In this document: piece by piece, positions 26,485 through 35,323 of the stretch
Layout: each line of letters starts with the position of its first letter
Numbering within the stretch: position 1 is the first letter of the stretch
Origin: JBEKYD01 sp052148435
GTDB lineage: Bacteria > Acidobacteriota > Terriglobia > Bryobacterales > Bryobacteraceae
Direction of reading: 5' to 3'
Length of the DNA stretch: 64,000 nucleotides
Assembly (NCBI GenBank): GCA_052148435.1
Contig: JBKQIF010000159.1
Coordinates: forward strand, 25,045-89,044
Position numbers and translations under genes: made by a program
Notes under the pieces: generated by a model
What the model was told of the DNA's origin: nothing
Databases searched by the model: none
The model's input: only the letters and a program-made list of their open reading frames with translations

Positions 26485-27522
26485 ATGAACCGGCGCAGTT
26501 TTCTATATGGCACTGCCGCGCTGGCAGCGGCGAGGCCGAGCCCGGCCGCCCCGGCCAAAGACGGGCTTTCGGAGAAAGTGGCCGAAGCGGCGCTGGCCAT
26601 GCAGCGCCATTCCTGGGAGCAGGGAATTCTGGCCCAGGCGTTTCTCGATATGGGAGACCGGGAGCGGGTGATCCTGATGGCCAAGGGCGCCATTGTCGAG
26701 AAGGCCGCGGACGGGCGGCTGGCGGCCATCGGCGGTGGGGCGACCGATCCGGCCATGGGCGGGGCGGCATATTGGCGCGCCGCGGAGTGGACGGGCGATC
26801 CCGAGATGCAGCAGGCCGCGCGCGGGCTGCTCGAGTTCGTCCTGAAGAAAGCCCCGCGCGCCGCGGATGGAACCTGCTACCACGTCTTCGACGCTCCCGA
26901 GATGTGGTCCGACAGTTTCTACACCACCCCTCCATTCCTGGCCGCGACCGGTCACTATGACGATGCCATACTGCAAATCGAGGGACTGCGGAAGCGGCTC
27001 TGGAGTTCCGGGGACAAGCTGCTTTCTCACATCTGGGACGATGGCCGCCACCAGTTTCGGGACCAGGCATTCTGGGGAGTCGGGAACGGTTGGGCGGCGG
27101 CGGGGATCACGCGCGTGATTGCGGCTCTGCCTGCCGCCCGGCGGGAGGATCGGGAGCGCCTGTCCGCGTTTCTGCGGGAACTGCTGGATGGATGCCTGGC
27201 TCGCCAGCGTGCGGACGGGCTGTTCCACAACGTGCTGGACCGGCCGGAGAGCTTTGTCGAGACCAACCTGGCGCAGATACTGGCTTTCACTATCTACACC
27301 GGCGTGCCTGGGGGCTGGTTGCCGGCCAGCTACGTCGCAGCCGCGGACCGCATGCGCGCCGCCGCGCGCGCCAAGGTGGACCAATACGGCTTCGTGCAGG
27401 GGGTCTGCGGAGCCCCCAGCTTCGACCATGCGGGAGTAGCGGCGGAAGGTCAGGCGTTCTTCCTCATGATGGAAGTGGCCGGAGCGAACTTCGACCGCGT
27501 CCGCGCCCGGCGGGAACACTGA
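26485..27522 (+). CDS. Glycoside hydrolase family 88/105-like (unsaturated rhamnogalacturonyl hydrolase)
   Basis: 345 residues, ATG at 26485 with AAGGAG eight bases upstream. A twin-arginine leader (NRRSFLYGTAALAAA) suggests export. The alpha/alpha-barrel has WEQGILAQAFLDMGD and MWSDSFYTTPPFLA; the Asp in the latter (residue 143) is the expected catalytic residue. These enzymes hydrate the unsaturated uronic acid left by pectin lyases, releasing rhamnose-linked products. The gene follows the propeller gene by 16 bases and precedes a sugar porter, which fits a pectin-utilisation locus. Confidence 0.85.
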   Translation: MNRRSFLYGTAALAAARPSPAAPAKDGLSEKVAEAALAMQRHSWEQGILAQAFLDMGDRERVILMAKGAIVEKAADGRLAAIGGGATDPAMGGAAYWRAAEWTGDPEMQQAARGLLEFVLKKAPRAADGTCYHVFDAPEMWSDSFYTTPPFLAATGHYDDAILQIEGLRKRLWSSGDKLLSHIWDDGRHQFRDQAFWGVGNGWAAAGITRVIAALPAARREDRERLSAFLRELLDGCLARQRADGLFHNVLDRPESFVETNLAQILAFTIYTGVPGGWLPASYVAAADRMRAAARAKVDQYGFVQGVCGAPSFDHAGVAAEGQAFFLMMEVAGANFDRVRARREH

Positions 27523-27532
27523 CTTGAGTGCC

Positions 27533-27655
27533 GCCGTGGCGCACGCACTCTTGCGTGCCGCGTCGAGTCTCCACTCGACGCCTTCCGCGCCCCGAGTCGG
27601 AGCCGCGACCGTGAGGGAGCGGTCGCCGGTGATTGGAGTGGCTGCCTCCTGAGAG
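27533..27655. repeat. Dispersed bipartite intergenic repeat, copy 2
   Basis: Holds CGTGGCGCACGCACTCTTGC, a CGTCGAGTCTCCACTCGACG hairpin, and CCGTGAGGGAGCGGTCGCCG with the downstream GATTGGAGTGGCTGCCTCCT. The same two blocks occur, interrupted, at 22634-22858. It lies between the GH105 and sugar-porter genes. Confidence 0.6.
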
Positions 27656-27692
27656 TCCCTATGATACACAGCTGGACCGGAAATGAAAATCG

Positions 27693-29063
27693 ATGACTAA
27701 AGCACAAACGGTGAGGGTGGATGGTCCCGCGCCAGGGGACCGCACATACGTGGTTGGGATTGCCGCCGTGGCGGCGATCTCCGGGCTGCTCTTTGGCTAC
27801 GATACGGCCATCATCAATGGCGCGCTGATTTTCTTGCGCGAACAGTTCCGCCTTTCGGACTTTCAGACCGAGATTGCCGCCGGCAGTCTGCTGGTTGGAT
27901 GCCTTGCCGGCGCGAGCGCCGCTGGAAGTCTGAGCGATCGTTATGGCCGGAAGCGTTTGATGCTGGTCGCATCCGTGCTCTTTTGCGTCTCGTCTTTAGG
28001 GACCGCGCTCCCCCGGACTTTGCTGGAATTCACCTTTGCCCGCTTTATCGCCGGGACGGCGATCGGAGTTGCCTCCGTGCTGGCCCCGCTGTACATTGCG
28101 GAGGTCTCACCGGCGGCCATTCGCGGCCGGCTCGTCACCTTGAATCAGATGGCCATAGTCACGGGGATACTGTTATCTTACTTTGTAAGTTGGCTTCTGT
28201 CCGGACTTGGCCCGGCAAGCTGGCGGTGGATGTTTGCGAGTGCGGGAATCCCGTCCGGGATACTATTCGTCTCTTTGCTGTTCATCCCGGAGAGCCCGCG
28301 CTGGTTGGTGAAGCAGAGCCGCCTCCCGGAAGCCATGGTCACTCTCCGCCGCATCAATGGGGACCTTGCCGCCGCTCGCGAAGCCGCTTCCATTTCCGAA
28401 AGTCTCTCCACCGAGACGGGTTCTCTGGGCGAGTTGCTGGAGCCGCGCCTCCGCCGGCCGCTTGCCATTGCCATCCTTTTGGCGATCTTCCAGCAGATCA
28501 CTGGCATCAATACCGTGATCTATTACGGCGCCATTCTATTTCGGGAGCACGGCGGGCAGGGAAGCGCTTCGTCGGCGATCGGAGTCAATGTAACCATCGG
28601 GGCCATGAACTTTCTCTGCACCATGTTCGCCGTCACGTTCATCGACCGGATCGGGCGCAAACCGCTGCTGCTGGTCGGCTCCGCCGGCATGGCCATTTCG
28701 CTGGGCGCCCTGGCCTTCGCTTTCCGCATGACGCCCGTGCCGGTAACCCTGATCCTGACACTCGTCCTCTGCTATGTGGCGTCTTTTGCCATAGGTCTTG
28801 GACCGGGCGTTTGGGTTTATATCTCGGAGTTGTTTCCCACCGCGGTCCGCGGCCGGGCAATGTCACTCGCAACTCTCTGCCTCTGGGCGGCATGCCTGGC
28901 GGTAACGTTGTCGTTTCTCACTCTGGTGCAACGCCTCGGCGCCGCCGGAGCGTTCGCATGTTATGCCGTCGTGTGCATCGTCACGTTCCTGTTCGTTTGG
29001 CGGTTCACTCCCGAAACCAAAGGCCGCACTCTCGAACAGATCCAGGAATTCTGGCGAAAATGA
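27693..29063 (+). CDS. MFS sugar porter
   Basis: Twelve-helix sugar:proton symporter of 456 residues. It shows all family signatures: GLLFGYDTAIINGAL in helix 1, SDRYGRKR in the 2-3 loop, PESPRWLV at the end of helix 6, QQITGINTVIYYGA in helix 7, and PETKGRTLEQIQEFW at the C-terminus. These match XylE, AraE and GalP-like carriers. Within this locus it could import the monosaccharide freed by the GH2, GH78 or GH105 enzymes. The substrate cannot be assigned. Confidence 0.93.
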   Translation: MTKAQTVRVDGPAPGDRTYVVGIAAVAAISGLLFGYDTAIINGALIFLREQFRLSDFQTEIAAGSLLVGCLAGASAAGSLSDRYGRKRLMLVASVLFCVSSLGTALPRTLLEFTFARFIAGTAIGVASVLAPLYIAEVSPAAIRGRLVTLNQMAIVTGILLSYFVSWLLSGLGPASWRWMFASAGIPSGILFVSLLFIPESPRWLVKQSRLPEAMVTLRRINGDLAAAREAASISESLSTETGSLGELLEPRLRRPLAIAILLAIFQQITGINTVIYYGAILFREHGGQGSASSAIGVNVTIGAMNFLCTMFAVTFIDRIGRKPLLLVGSAGMAISLGALAFAFRMTPVPVTLILTLVLCYVASFAIGLGPGVWVYISELFPTAVRGRAMSLATLCLWAACLAVTLSFLTLVQRLGAAGAFACYAVVCIVTFLFVWRFTPETKGRTLEQIQEFWRK

Positions 29064-29077
29064 TGTCAACGCTGCAG

Positions 29078-29165
29078 AGTGGGACAGACCATCGTCTTTC
29101 GTGGTCTGTCAGCCCCTCCCCACGCCACCGCAGCCCGACAGACGACAAAAAACGATCGTCCCACC
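29078..29165. repeat. Long hairpin repeat of the GTGGGACAG family
   Basis: Two arms, 29078-29109 (GTGGGACAGACCATCG then CTTTCGTGGTCTGTC) and about 29138-29165 (GACAGACGACAAAAAACGAT then CGTCCCAC), are imperfect inverted copies. The element separates two convergent genes and could terminate both transcripts. Single-arm relatives occur at 36964-36990 and 39906-39936. Confidence 0.6.
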
Positions 29166-29179
29166 ATATTGCCTGTTCC

Positions 29180-31354
29180 CTACTTCTCCCCCGCCGTGAT
29201 CGTTACCCTGCGCCGGCTCAGCGTGGGCTGCTCTTTCCCGGCATCGGCTTTGGCCTGCAGCAGGAAGTCGCCCGGCGTGTCCGGTACCTCCAGATCGACG
29301 TAGAGGGTGGTCTGCCCCAGGCTGCCGATTTCGAACGGCGCCTCGGCGCGCGCCACCTCGCCGCGGCTCGTGGACTGGAGGGATAGGGTCACGCTTCCCG
29401 TGGCGGCCTGGTATTCGTCATTTACCAGCATCACCTGGAAGGTGTGCTTGCCCGCGGCCAGTTTCGCCTGCCAGAAGCTCAGGTACACTCCCAGCGGCGC
29501 GAAGGCTTGGGACAGGTAGTCGCGGAAGTGCGGCTCCAGTTCCAGTTTCTCGACATCGCGGAAGTGATCGGCCGTGTAGCCGAGCCGGTCGCTGCTCATC
29601 AGATACACGAAATGGAGCACGGCGGCGTATTGCCGGTAAGCGCGCCAGAACTCCGTGATGCCGCCCAACAGGTAAGCGTTCAGTGCCAACCGGTCCTCGG
29701 CGGTGGCGTTGGCCGGCAACAGGCGCGGATACAGATCCTTGGTCAGTTCCGTGGGCGAGCCATCGCGGTTCAACCATAGCCACCCGTACTCGTTCAGGAT
29801 GAGCGCGTGACCGCTCGGCGCTCCCGGAGCCTTGCCGTTAGGCTTCTCGAACGTGGTCATGCTGAACTCCGGGCCGTCGCGCTGGGCCATATCGTAAAAT
29901 TCGTAGGGATGATCCTCCACCGGATCGTCCGGGCCGGCCGGCGGGTTATAGCTGTTTTCCCAGGGCCGGTTCGAAAGGTCCAGTCCGCGCACCGCCGGGA
30001 TGATCTTTTCGCCGAACATCGGATCGAAGGTCTCGTTGTTGGCGTCCCAGATGGCCACGCTCGGGTGATTCCAGTTGTCGCGCATCCATTCGCCGTATTC
30101 GCGGATCATCTCGCCCGCGTCGAAGCGGACCTGGTTCTCGGCGCCGTGCCAGCCTCTGCCCGTCCACACGAAGTACTCGTTCTGGATCAATAATCCCGCC
30201 TCGTCGGCGATGTCCAACCATTTGTCGGGCACCGGACCGATGCAGAAGCGGAATGCATTCCAGTGCATCTGTTTCGGGATCTCGACCAGTAACTTGCGTA
30301 CCCATTTCTCGTCCCACGGCAGCACGCCCGATTTCGGATCCTCGAAAAAGCGGTGCAGCGTGATATTGGAGCCGCGCATGAAGTAGGGGCGGCCGTTGAG
30401 ATAAGCGCGCTTCGTCGCCGTTTCGAAATGGAATTCGCGCATGCCGAACCGGGTGCTGGCGGTGTCCCCACCCGTGCCCGTTTCGAGCACGTATAGATTC
30501 GGCTGTTCCGGCGTCCACAACTTGGCGGCGGGTATCGGAATTCGCTGCGTAACGGTCCGCTCTTCCCGCGCCGCCAAACGGATACGCATCGCCGGCGCGC
30601 GCGCCGCCACCGCATCCGACTTCCATTCATGCACCGACTGCTGGAGCCCGAACGCCACCGCTTCTGCGGATTGATTGCGCAGCCTGGTCTGCACGACGAT
30701 CGACTGCAGGTCGCGGCTCGGCGCCACTTGCACGGTTTCGATGGCGGGATTGTCGCTGAGCGCGAGCGAGACGCTGTCATAAATGCCCGGCGTCCAGCGG
30801 TTTTTCTCGAAATCCGTCCCTGCCGAGACGGACGCCGGCAGCACGCCCGGATGCGCGCCCACCCGCACCACGATCTCGTTCTCACCCTGCCGCAGTTTGT
30901 CCGCGACGTCGAAGATCGCGGCCGTGAAGCAAGGCAGGTGCTCGCCCGCTTTCCGGCCGTTCACCCACACCGCCGCGCCGAATTGCGCTTTGGCGATCCG
31001 CAGCGTCGCCACCCCGCGTACGGTAGCCACATCGAACCGCCGCCGGTACCAGAACCAGTTCCGCTCCTGCCGCGAGACGCCGGCATTCGAAACCAGCGCC
31101 GAGGCGGGCGCGAGGCCCCGCTCCACGCGATTTTGAATTAATTGACGGCTCTCGAATTCATCCACGTCCTTGAAGCCGGGCACGGCCGAATGCGCCAGGC
31201 CCGGTACCGGCGCCTTATGGGAATAGGCGGCCGGCAGTCCTTCGCCGTCGATGGAATCGGCGATGTCCCACTGCCCGTCGAGCGACAAGGTGGTCCGTTG
31301 CGCGGCCCATAGCGGCGCGGCAAAGACGATCAGGAACAACAAAAAGATTGGCAA
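29180..31354 (-). CDS. Secreted glycoside hydrolase family 2 (beta-glucuronidase/mannosidase-like)
   Basis: 724 residues. The start is probably TTG at 31354, with AGGAG ten bases upstream and a signal peptide (FLLFLIVFAAPLWAA). GH2 sugar-binding, Ig and TIM-barrel domains follow. The acid/base Glu is in WDANNETFDP (about residue 441) and the nucleophile Glu in LILNEYGWLWLN (about 522). The HPSVAIWDANNE context is closer to beta-glucuronidase and exo-beta-mannosidase branches than to LacZ. It is convergent to the sugar porter. Substrate specificity is not assignable by eye. Confidence 0.85.
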   Translation of the reverse strand: MPIFLLFLIVFAAPLWAAQRTTLSLDGQWDIADSIDGEGLPAAYSHKAPVPGLAHSAVPGFKDVDEFESRQLIQNRVERGLAPASALVSNAGVSRQERNWFWYRRRFDVATVRGVATLRIAKAQFGAAVWVNGRKAGEHLPCFTAAIFDVADKLRQGENEIVVRVGAHPGVLPASVSAGTDFEKNRWTPGIYDSVSLALSDNPAIETVQVAPSRDLQSIVVQTRLRNQSAEAVAFGLQQSVHEWKSDAVAARAPAMRIRLAAREERTVTQRIPIPAAKLWTPEQPNLYVLETGTGGDTASTRFGMREFHFETATKRAYLNGRPYFMRGSNITLHRFFEDPKSGVLPWDEKWVRKLLVEIPKQMHWNAFRFCIGPVPDKWLDIADEAGLLIQNEYFVWTGRGWHGAENQVRFDAGEMIREYGEWMRDNWNHPSVAIWDANNETFDPMFGEKIIPAVRGLDLSNRPWENSYNPPAGPDDPVEDHPYEFYDMAQRDGPEFSMTTFEKPNGKAPGAPSGHALILNEYGWLWLNRDGSPTELTKDLYPRLLPANATAEDRLALNAYLLGGITEFWRAYRQYAAVLHFVYLMSSDRLGYTADHFRDVEKLELEPHFRDYLSQAFAPLGVYLSFWQAKLAAGKHTFQVMLVNDEYQAATGSVTLSLQSTSRGEVARAEAPFEIGSLGQTTLYVDLEVPDTPGDFLLQAKADAGKEQPTLSRRRVTITAGEK

Positions 31355-31522
31355 TTGGGTTCGGCTCCTATTCCGAATTTATCGCGGACATTGGCGGCGA
31401 GGGGGAAAATCTGCCGCCAGAGTTCTCGCACGGCAGTGTAGCTTCAGGCGGCGCGATTATGAATGCCGCCGGCAAACCAAAGGGCACGCCATCGTGCCGG
31501 GATGCGCTCGGGCCGGGCGATT

Positions 31523-33535
31523 CTACGGCACGCGTTGAAACACGTCGTCGAAGGTAATTCCATCGCGACTCAAATGCCAGACGACTTCGATGGTGTCGAT
31601 GTGGCCCCCCACGCGAATGATTTCCACCTCGCCCTTCGAGCCGTCGGCCGACGTGAGTGGGAAGCGCGCCCAACCGGCGGTGGCGGGACCGGCGAATTGA
31701 AAATCCACCTTGCCGTTCAGCTTGCGATTCTTGGGAACCTTGTAGCTGCCGGAAAACGAGCCGCGGAGTTGGCCCGCGGACTCGTTCAACGTCAGCAGTA
31801 GCGATTCCGGGGGGAACGGCGAACCGGTGGGCCCATCCGCTCCGTGCACCCAGTGCCCCGATAATGGCTCCAAGCTGGGCCGCGGCGGCTGCACCACGGT
31901 TGGCGCGGCCTTTGGTGCGGGGGACGACGCCGACGCCGGGCTAACCGCCGTTCCAGAGCCCGACGGCTGCGACGCTGCCGGACCCGGACGTGGTATGGAC
32001 GGGTTATTCTGCACCGTCTGGCTGGCCGCCGGTGTAACGGGCGTGTCGGCCGGCGGACGCGCGGGCGAACTCACCGCCGGCGCGGGCGGCCTGGCGGCTT
32101 CGGCGATCTGCTGCCGCGGCGGAGCGGTGTTCACCGGAGAGGAGCCAGTTACCTGCGTCGGCACCGGCGTGGACGGCGCCTCGCGCCGGGGCGGCGCAGC
32201 GGGCGCCTGGGTGGTCTCGCGCCTGGCGAAATCGCTGCTGCGCTCTTCCTTGTTGCGCTGGTCTTGCTTGTCGGAAGGCCTCTCAGCCGGCCGATTCGCC
32301 GGCGGCCGCACTGCCGCCGTTTCGGTTACGGCCTTCTCGGAAGCGGCCCCGGGCCGTGGCGCGATACCCGCGTCCGGCGCTTGCGGGGTGGCCTTGGCCG
32401 CATCGGCCGACGGCACTGGGCCGATGTACTCCGTGACCTCCTCGACCGGACCAGCGCCCAGCACCCTTATCTCCAGCGCGACCCGGACCACGCGGGAGTG
32501 GCGGACGACCTGAAAGCTGCCCACCCTGATCGCCGCCCGATCAAGCGGTACGTTAGTCCTGGTTTCTCCGTCCCTGATTTCAAGGCTGCCGCCCAGAAGT
32601 TCCGTCGAAACCAGCGTGTTTCGGTCCCATTCGATGCGAAGCAGCCCCGCTTGATCCGTCGCCCGCAGGTGCAGCGGTGCGACTCTTGCGGGCGCGGGTG
32701 GGCGCAAAGTCTCGGATTGGTACCAGGACGCGCCTCCAATTCCCAACACCAGCCCGGCCACCACCCATGGCCAGTAACGCCTCTTGCTTTTGCCCGCTGG
32801 CGCGTCCGCCGGCCGCGCGCGGACCGCCATGGCCGCCATCGAGGGCGGCGCGGACACGCTTCGGGCCGGCGGTGCGTTCGCCGCCCGCATCGAAATAGGC
32901 GAGCCAGCCAGTCTTGGCGAAGCCGCCAGCCCCACTTCCCGACGATAGGTTTCCAGGCCGGGCGATACGGCCGCCTGATTCCGGGGGACGGCCGGCTCGG
33001 CCCCCGCCAGCTCAAACTCCCGGTAGCATTCCTGGCTGCGGATGGTCCCGTCCCTTTCCTGAAAAAAGAAGCCCGCCTTGGCGGCTGCCTTGGCGGACGG
33101 GCACAATACCAGCGCCACCTGCCAGCTCTTAGTGAAAAAGCGGCGATGCAACTCCAGGTCCGCATCGCTGAGGAAGATCCCGCTGCGTGTATGCGAATGG
33201 TACCAACCCGCCAGCGCCGAACCATGCAAGATAGGATCGCGGCTCGACCTCTCCAGCAGCGCATCGAGATTCGCCAGATCCTTGTCGGAAACCAGGAAGC
33301 CGGGCCCATGCAGGTGCTCGCACTCCATCGGCCGGAAGGCCGTGATCCGCAGCACCCCCTCCAGGTGAATTCCAAACAGAAGCCCGGCCGTTTCCACTCC
33401 CCCACGCGGCGCGGAGTAGAAAGCCTCCCATACCGCCCGCTCGATTTCCGCCAACAGGGTGCGCGAGTACTCGATGACGAACGGGCATTGCGGCACGTGC
33501 CAGGTTGCGAAATCGGCTTGACCCACTGTCTCCAT
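31523..33535 (-). CDS. JAMM/MPN metalloprotease domain fused to a transmembrane helix and Pro-rich region
   Basis: 670 residues with an unusual layout. Residues 1-185 form an MPN/JAB domain with an intact JAMM zinc site: Glu48 (VETAGLLFG), His113 and His115 in WYHSHTRS, Ser123 and Asp126 (SDADLELH). Around 254-272 is one transmembrane helix (YWPWVVAGLVLGIGGAS) preceded by KSKRR, which should leave the protease domain in the cytoplasm. About 280 residues of Pro/Ala/Thr-rich, probably disordered sequence follow. The last ~110 residues form a beta-rich domain (SGHWVHGADGPTGSPFPPES). JAMM proteins cleave isopeptide or peptide bonds near ubiquitin-like tails; no partner gene is visible. It is divergent from cdaA with 55 bases between. 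Confidence 0.75.
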   Translation of the reverse strand: METVGQADFATWHVPQCPFVIEYSRTLLAEIERAVWEAFYSAPRGGVETAGLLFGIHLEGVLRITAFRPMECEHLHGPGFLVSDKDLANLDALLERSSRDPILHGSALAGWYHSHTRSGIFLSDADLELHRRFFTKSWQVALVLCPSAKAAAKAGFFFQERDGTIRSQECYREFELAGAEPAVPRNQAAVSPGLETYRREVGLAASPRLAGSPISMRAANAPPARSVSAPPSMAAMAVRARPADAPAGKSKRRYWPWVVAGLVLGIGGASWYQSETLRPPAPARVAPLHLRATDQAGLLRIEWDRNTLVSTELLGGSLEIRDGETRTNVPLDRAAIRVGSFQVVRHSRVVRVALEIRVLGAGPVEEVTEYIGPVPSADAAKATPQAPDAGIAPRPGAASEKAVTETAAVRPPANRPAERPSDKQDQRNKEERSSDFARRETTQAPAAPPRREAPSTPVPTQVTGSSPVNTAPPRQQIAEAARPPAPAVSSPARPPADTPVTPAASQTVQNNPSIPRPGPAASQPSGSGTAVSPASASSPAPKAAPTVVQPPRPSLEPLSGHWVHGADGPTGSPFPPESLLLTLNESAGQLRGSFSGSYKVPKNRKLNGKVDFQFAGPATAGWARFPLTSADGSKGEVEIIRVGGHIDTIEVVWHLSRDGITFDDVFQRVP

Positions 33536-33590
33536 CGAATCACTTCAACCGTGGTTACGCAAACTCCTATCTTATGTTAACCCCAGCGTT

Positions 33591-34550
33591 ATGTTGCGCA
33601 TCTTCCACCCAATCCCCGTGCCGGCCGGACCCGGAGCGGGGAAATCGGACATTGCCGCAGCACCGTCTTCGATAGAATGGTATTTGCCCCACCTGTTGCA
33701 CTCGTTGCCGGATCTTCCGCGGCTGGACCTGATCGGGGCCATCGACGTCCTGGTGGTGGCCTTTGTCGTTTACCAGGCCCTCATGGTAGTGCGCGGCACT
33801 CGCGCCGGGCACATTCTGGCCGGCATCATCATCATGCTGCTGCTTTACCTCGGCGCGTCCTGGAGCGGTCTGGAAGCTTTGCGCTCGGTATTGTCTTTCA
33901 TCGTCCCCTATACCGGCCTTGCCATTATTGTCCTGTTTCAATCGGAAATTCGCCGCACCCTGGCCCGTCTTGGCCGTAAACGCTGGTTCGGACTGGGTGG
34001 TGAATATCGCAATCCCGAATCGATCGGCGAAATCATGATGGCGGTGGAACAGCTCGCGCAGCAGCGCATCGGCGCGCTGATCGTGCTGGAGCGCGACATC
34101 GGCCTGCGCACCTTCATCGAGAGCGGCGTGCATCTGGACGCGCGCATTTCCCGCGATCTGCTGCTCTCCATCTTCCAGCCCGGCCCGCCCCTGCATGACG
34201 GCGCCGTCATCGTGCAGAAAGACCGCGTGGCCGCCGCCGCCTGCTTCCTGCCTCTCACCACCAACCCCGGACTGTCCGGTAAACTGGGCACCCGGCATCG
34301 CGCCGCCATCGGCATCACCGAGGAAACCGACTGCCTCTCGGTGGTGGTATCCGAAGAAACCGGCCGCATCTCCGTCGCCGCCTTCGGCGAGCTGGTCGGC
34401 GGCCTGACGCCGGCCGAAGTGGTGGAGCGCATTCAGCGCCATTTCGGCGTGCAGCGGCCCACCCCGGTCGAGATCGATGAGTTCCCCGCCGACATTCCGC
34501 TTTCCTCCGGCGGCGAGACTGCTCGCGGAGAAAGGGTGGACCACCTGTGA
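33591..34550 (+). CDS. cdaA: Diadenylate cyclase CdaA
   Basis: Membrane enzyme making c-di-AMP from two ATP. It has 319 residues from the ATG at 33591; the first 30 are atypical, and a downstream TTG may be the real start. Three helices (about 47-117) precede the DAC domain. The diagnostic motifs are intact: DGA at about 203-205 (PLHDGAVIV) and RHR at about 235-237 (GTRHRAAIG). Its stop overlaps the GTG of the next gene, a YbbR-domain protein, exactly as in cdaA-cdaR pairs. A glmM, which often follows in Firmicutes, is absent here. Confidence 0.92.
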   Translation: MLRIFHPIPVPAGPGAGKSDIAAAPSSIEWYLPHLLHSLPDLPRLDLIGAIDVLVVAFVVYQALMVVRGTRAGHILAGIIIMLLLYLGASWSGLEALRSVLSFIVPYTGLAIIVLFQSEIRRTLARLGRKRWFGLGGEYRNPESIGEIMMAVEQLAQQRIGALIVLERDIGLRTFIESGVHLDARISRDLLLSIFQPGPPLHDGAVIVQKDRVAAAACFLPLTTNPGLSGKLGTRHRAAIGITEETDCLSVVVSEETGRISVAAFGELVGGLTPAEVVERIQRHFGVQRPTPVEIDEFPADIPLSSGGETARGERVDHL

Positions 34551-35212
34551 CCCTCCTCGTCCACATTTTCCGCGTGATCGTACACAACCTGGCCTGGAAA
34601 CTGCTCGCACTGGCCCTGGCCGTGGTGATCTGGATTCTGGTGGCGAGCGAGCCCGAATATTCCACTTTCGACACCGCGCGCGTAGTCTATAGCGACCTCC
34701 CCGACAATCTCGATATCGTTTCCGATCCCGTGCCCCTGGTCACGCTGGAACTCCGCGGCCCGTCGAGCGAACTGCGCAATCTGGAGGGGCCGCAGCGCCC
34801 GTCCGCCGTGCTGGACATGTCCGATGCCGTTCCCGGCGAGCGCACCTATACCATCGAAGATGGCGCCGTACGTTTGCCGCGCGGCGTGTACCTGTTGCGG
34901 TCCATCCCGTCGGAAATCCGCTTTCGCTTTGAAAAGCGCATCACCCGGCTGGTCCCTATCAAAGCCCGCTTCAGCGGCGGCAGGGCAGCCGGACCCGCGC
35001 CCGGCGCGATCACGGTTCAGCCGGCCATGCTCGAAATCACCGGTCCGGAGAGCCACGTGTCCCGTATCCAGAACGTGGCCACCGACGCCGTCGATCTTTC
35101 CTCGGGGGCGTCCGTGGTGACCCAGCGCGTCAACGCTTATGTGGACGACCCGTTCGTACACTTCGTGGCTTCTCCGCAGGTGACCGTCAGCGTGGTGCTC
35201 GGCAAGCGGTAA
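34547..35212 (+). CDS. YbbR-domain protein, CdaA regulator CdaR
   Basis: 221 residues beginning at GTG that overlaps the cdaA stop (GTGA). One N-terminal helix (LAWKLLALALAVVIWILVAS) anchors an extracytoplasmic part with two YbbR-like beta domains (VPLVTLELRGPSSELRNLEG and AITVQPAMLEITGPESHVSR). In Firmicutes the homologous protein binds CdaA in the membrane and modulates its activity. Coupling to cdaA here supports the same role. It is shorter than the four-YbbR versions of Bacillus. Confidence 0.85.
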   Translation: MTLLVHIFRVIVHNLAWKLLALALAVVIWILVASEPEYSTFDTARVVYSDLPDNLDIVSDPVPLVTLELRGPSSELRNLEGPQRPSAVLDMSDAVPGERTYTIEDGAVRLPRGVYLLRSIPSEIRFRFEKRITRLVPIKARFSGGRAAGPAPGAITVQPAMLEITGPESHVSRIQNVATDAVDLSSGASVVTQRVNAYVDDPFVHFVASPQVTVSVVLGKR

Positions 35213-35250
35213 CCGTCACTTTTTCGAGGCTGCGACACTGTTCGAGGGAG

Positions 35251-35302
35251 GCGTCGGCAAGAATGCCGACGCGGCAGGCGGAGTGCCTGCGCCACGGTAC
35301 CG
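35251..35302. repeat. Dispersed double-hairpin repeat with CAAGAATG loop, copy 1
   Basis: First hairpin GCGTCGGCAAGAATGCCGAC with final GC, then GGCAGGCGGAGTGCCTGC as a second hairpin, then GCCACGGTACCGTG. The same order of parts occurs at 38195-38250. It sits just upstream of the sulfatase gene. Confidence 0.6.
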
Positions 35303-35323
35303 TGCGTGCCATACTCGTTTCGT

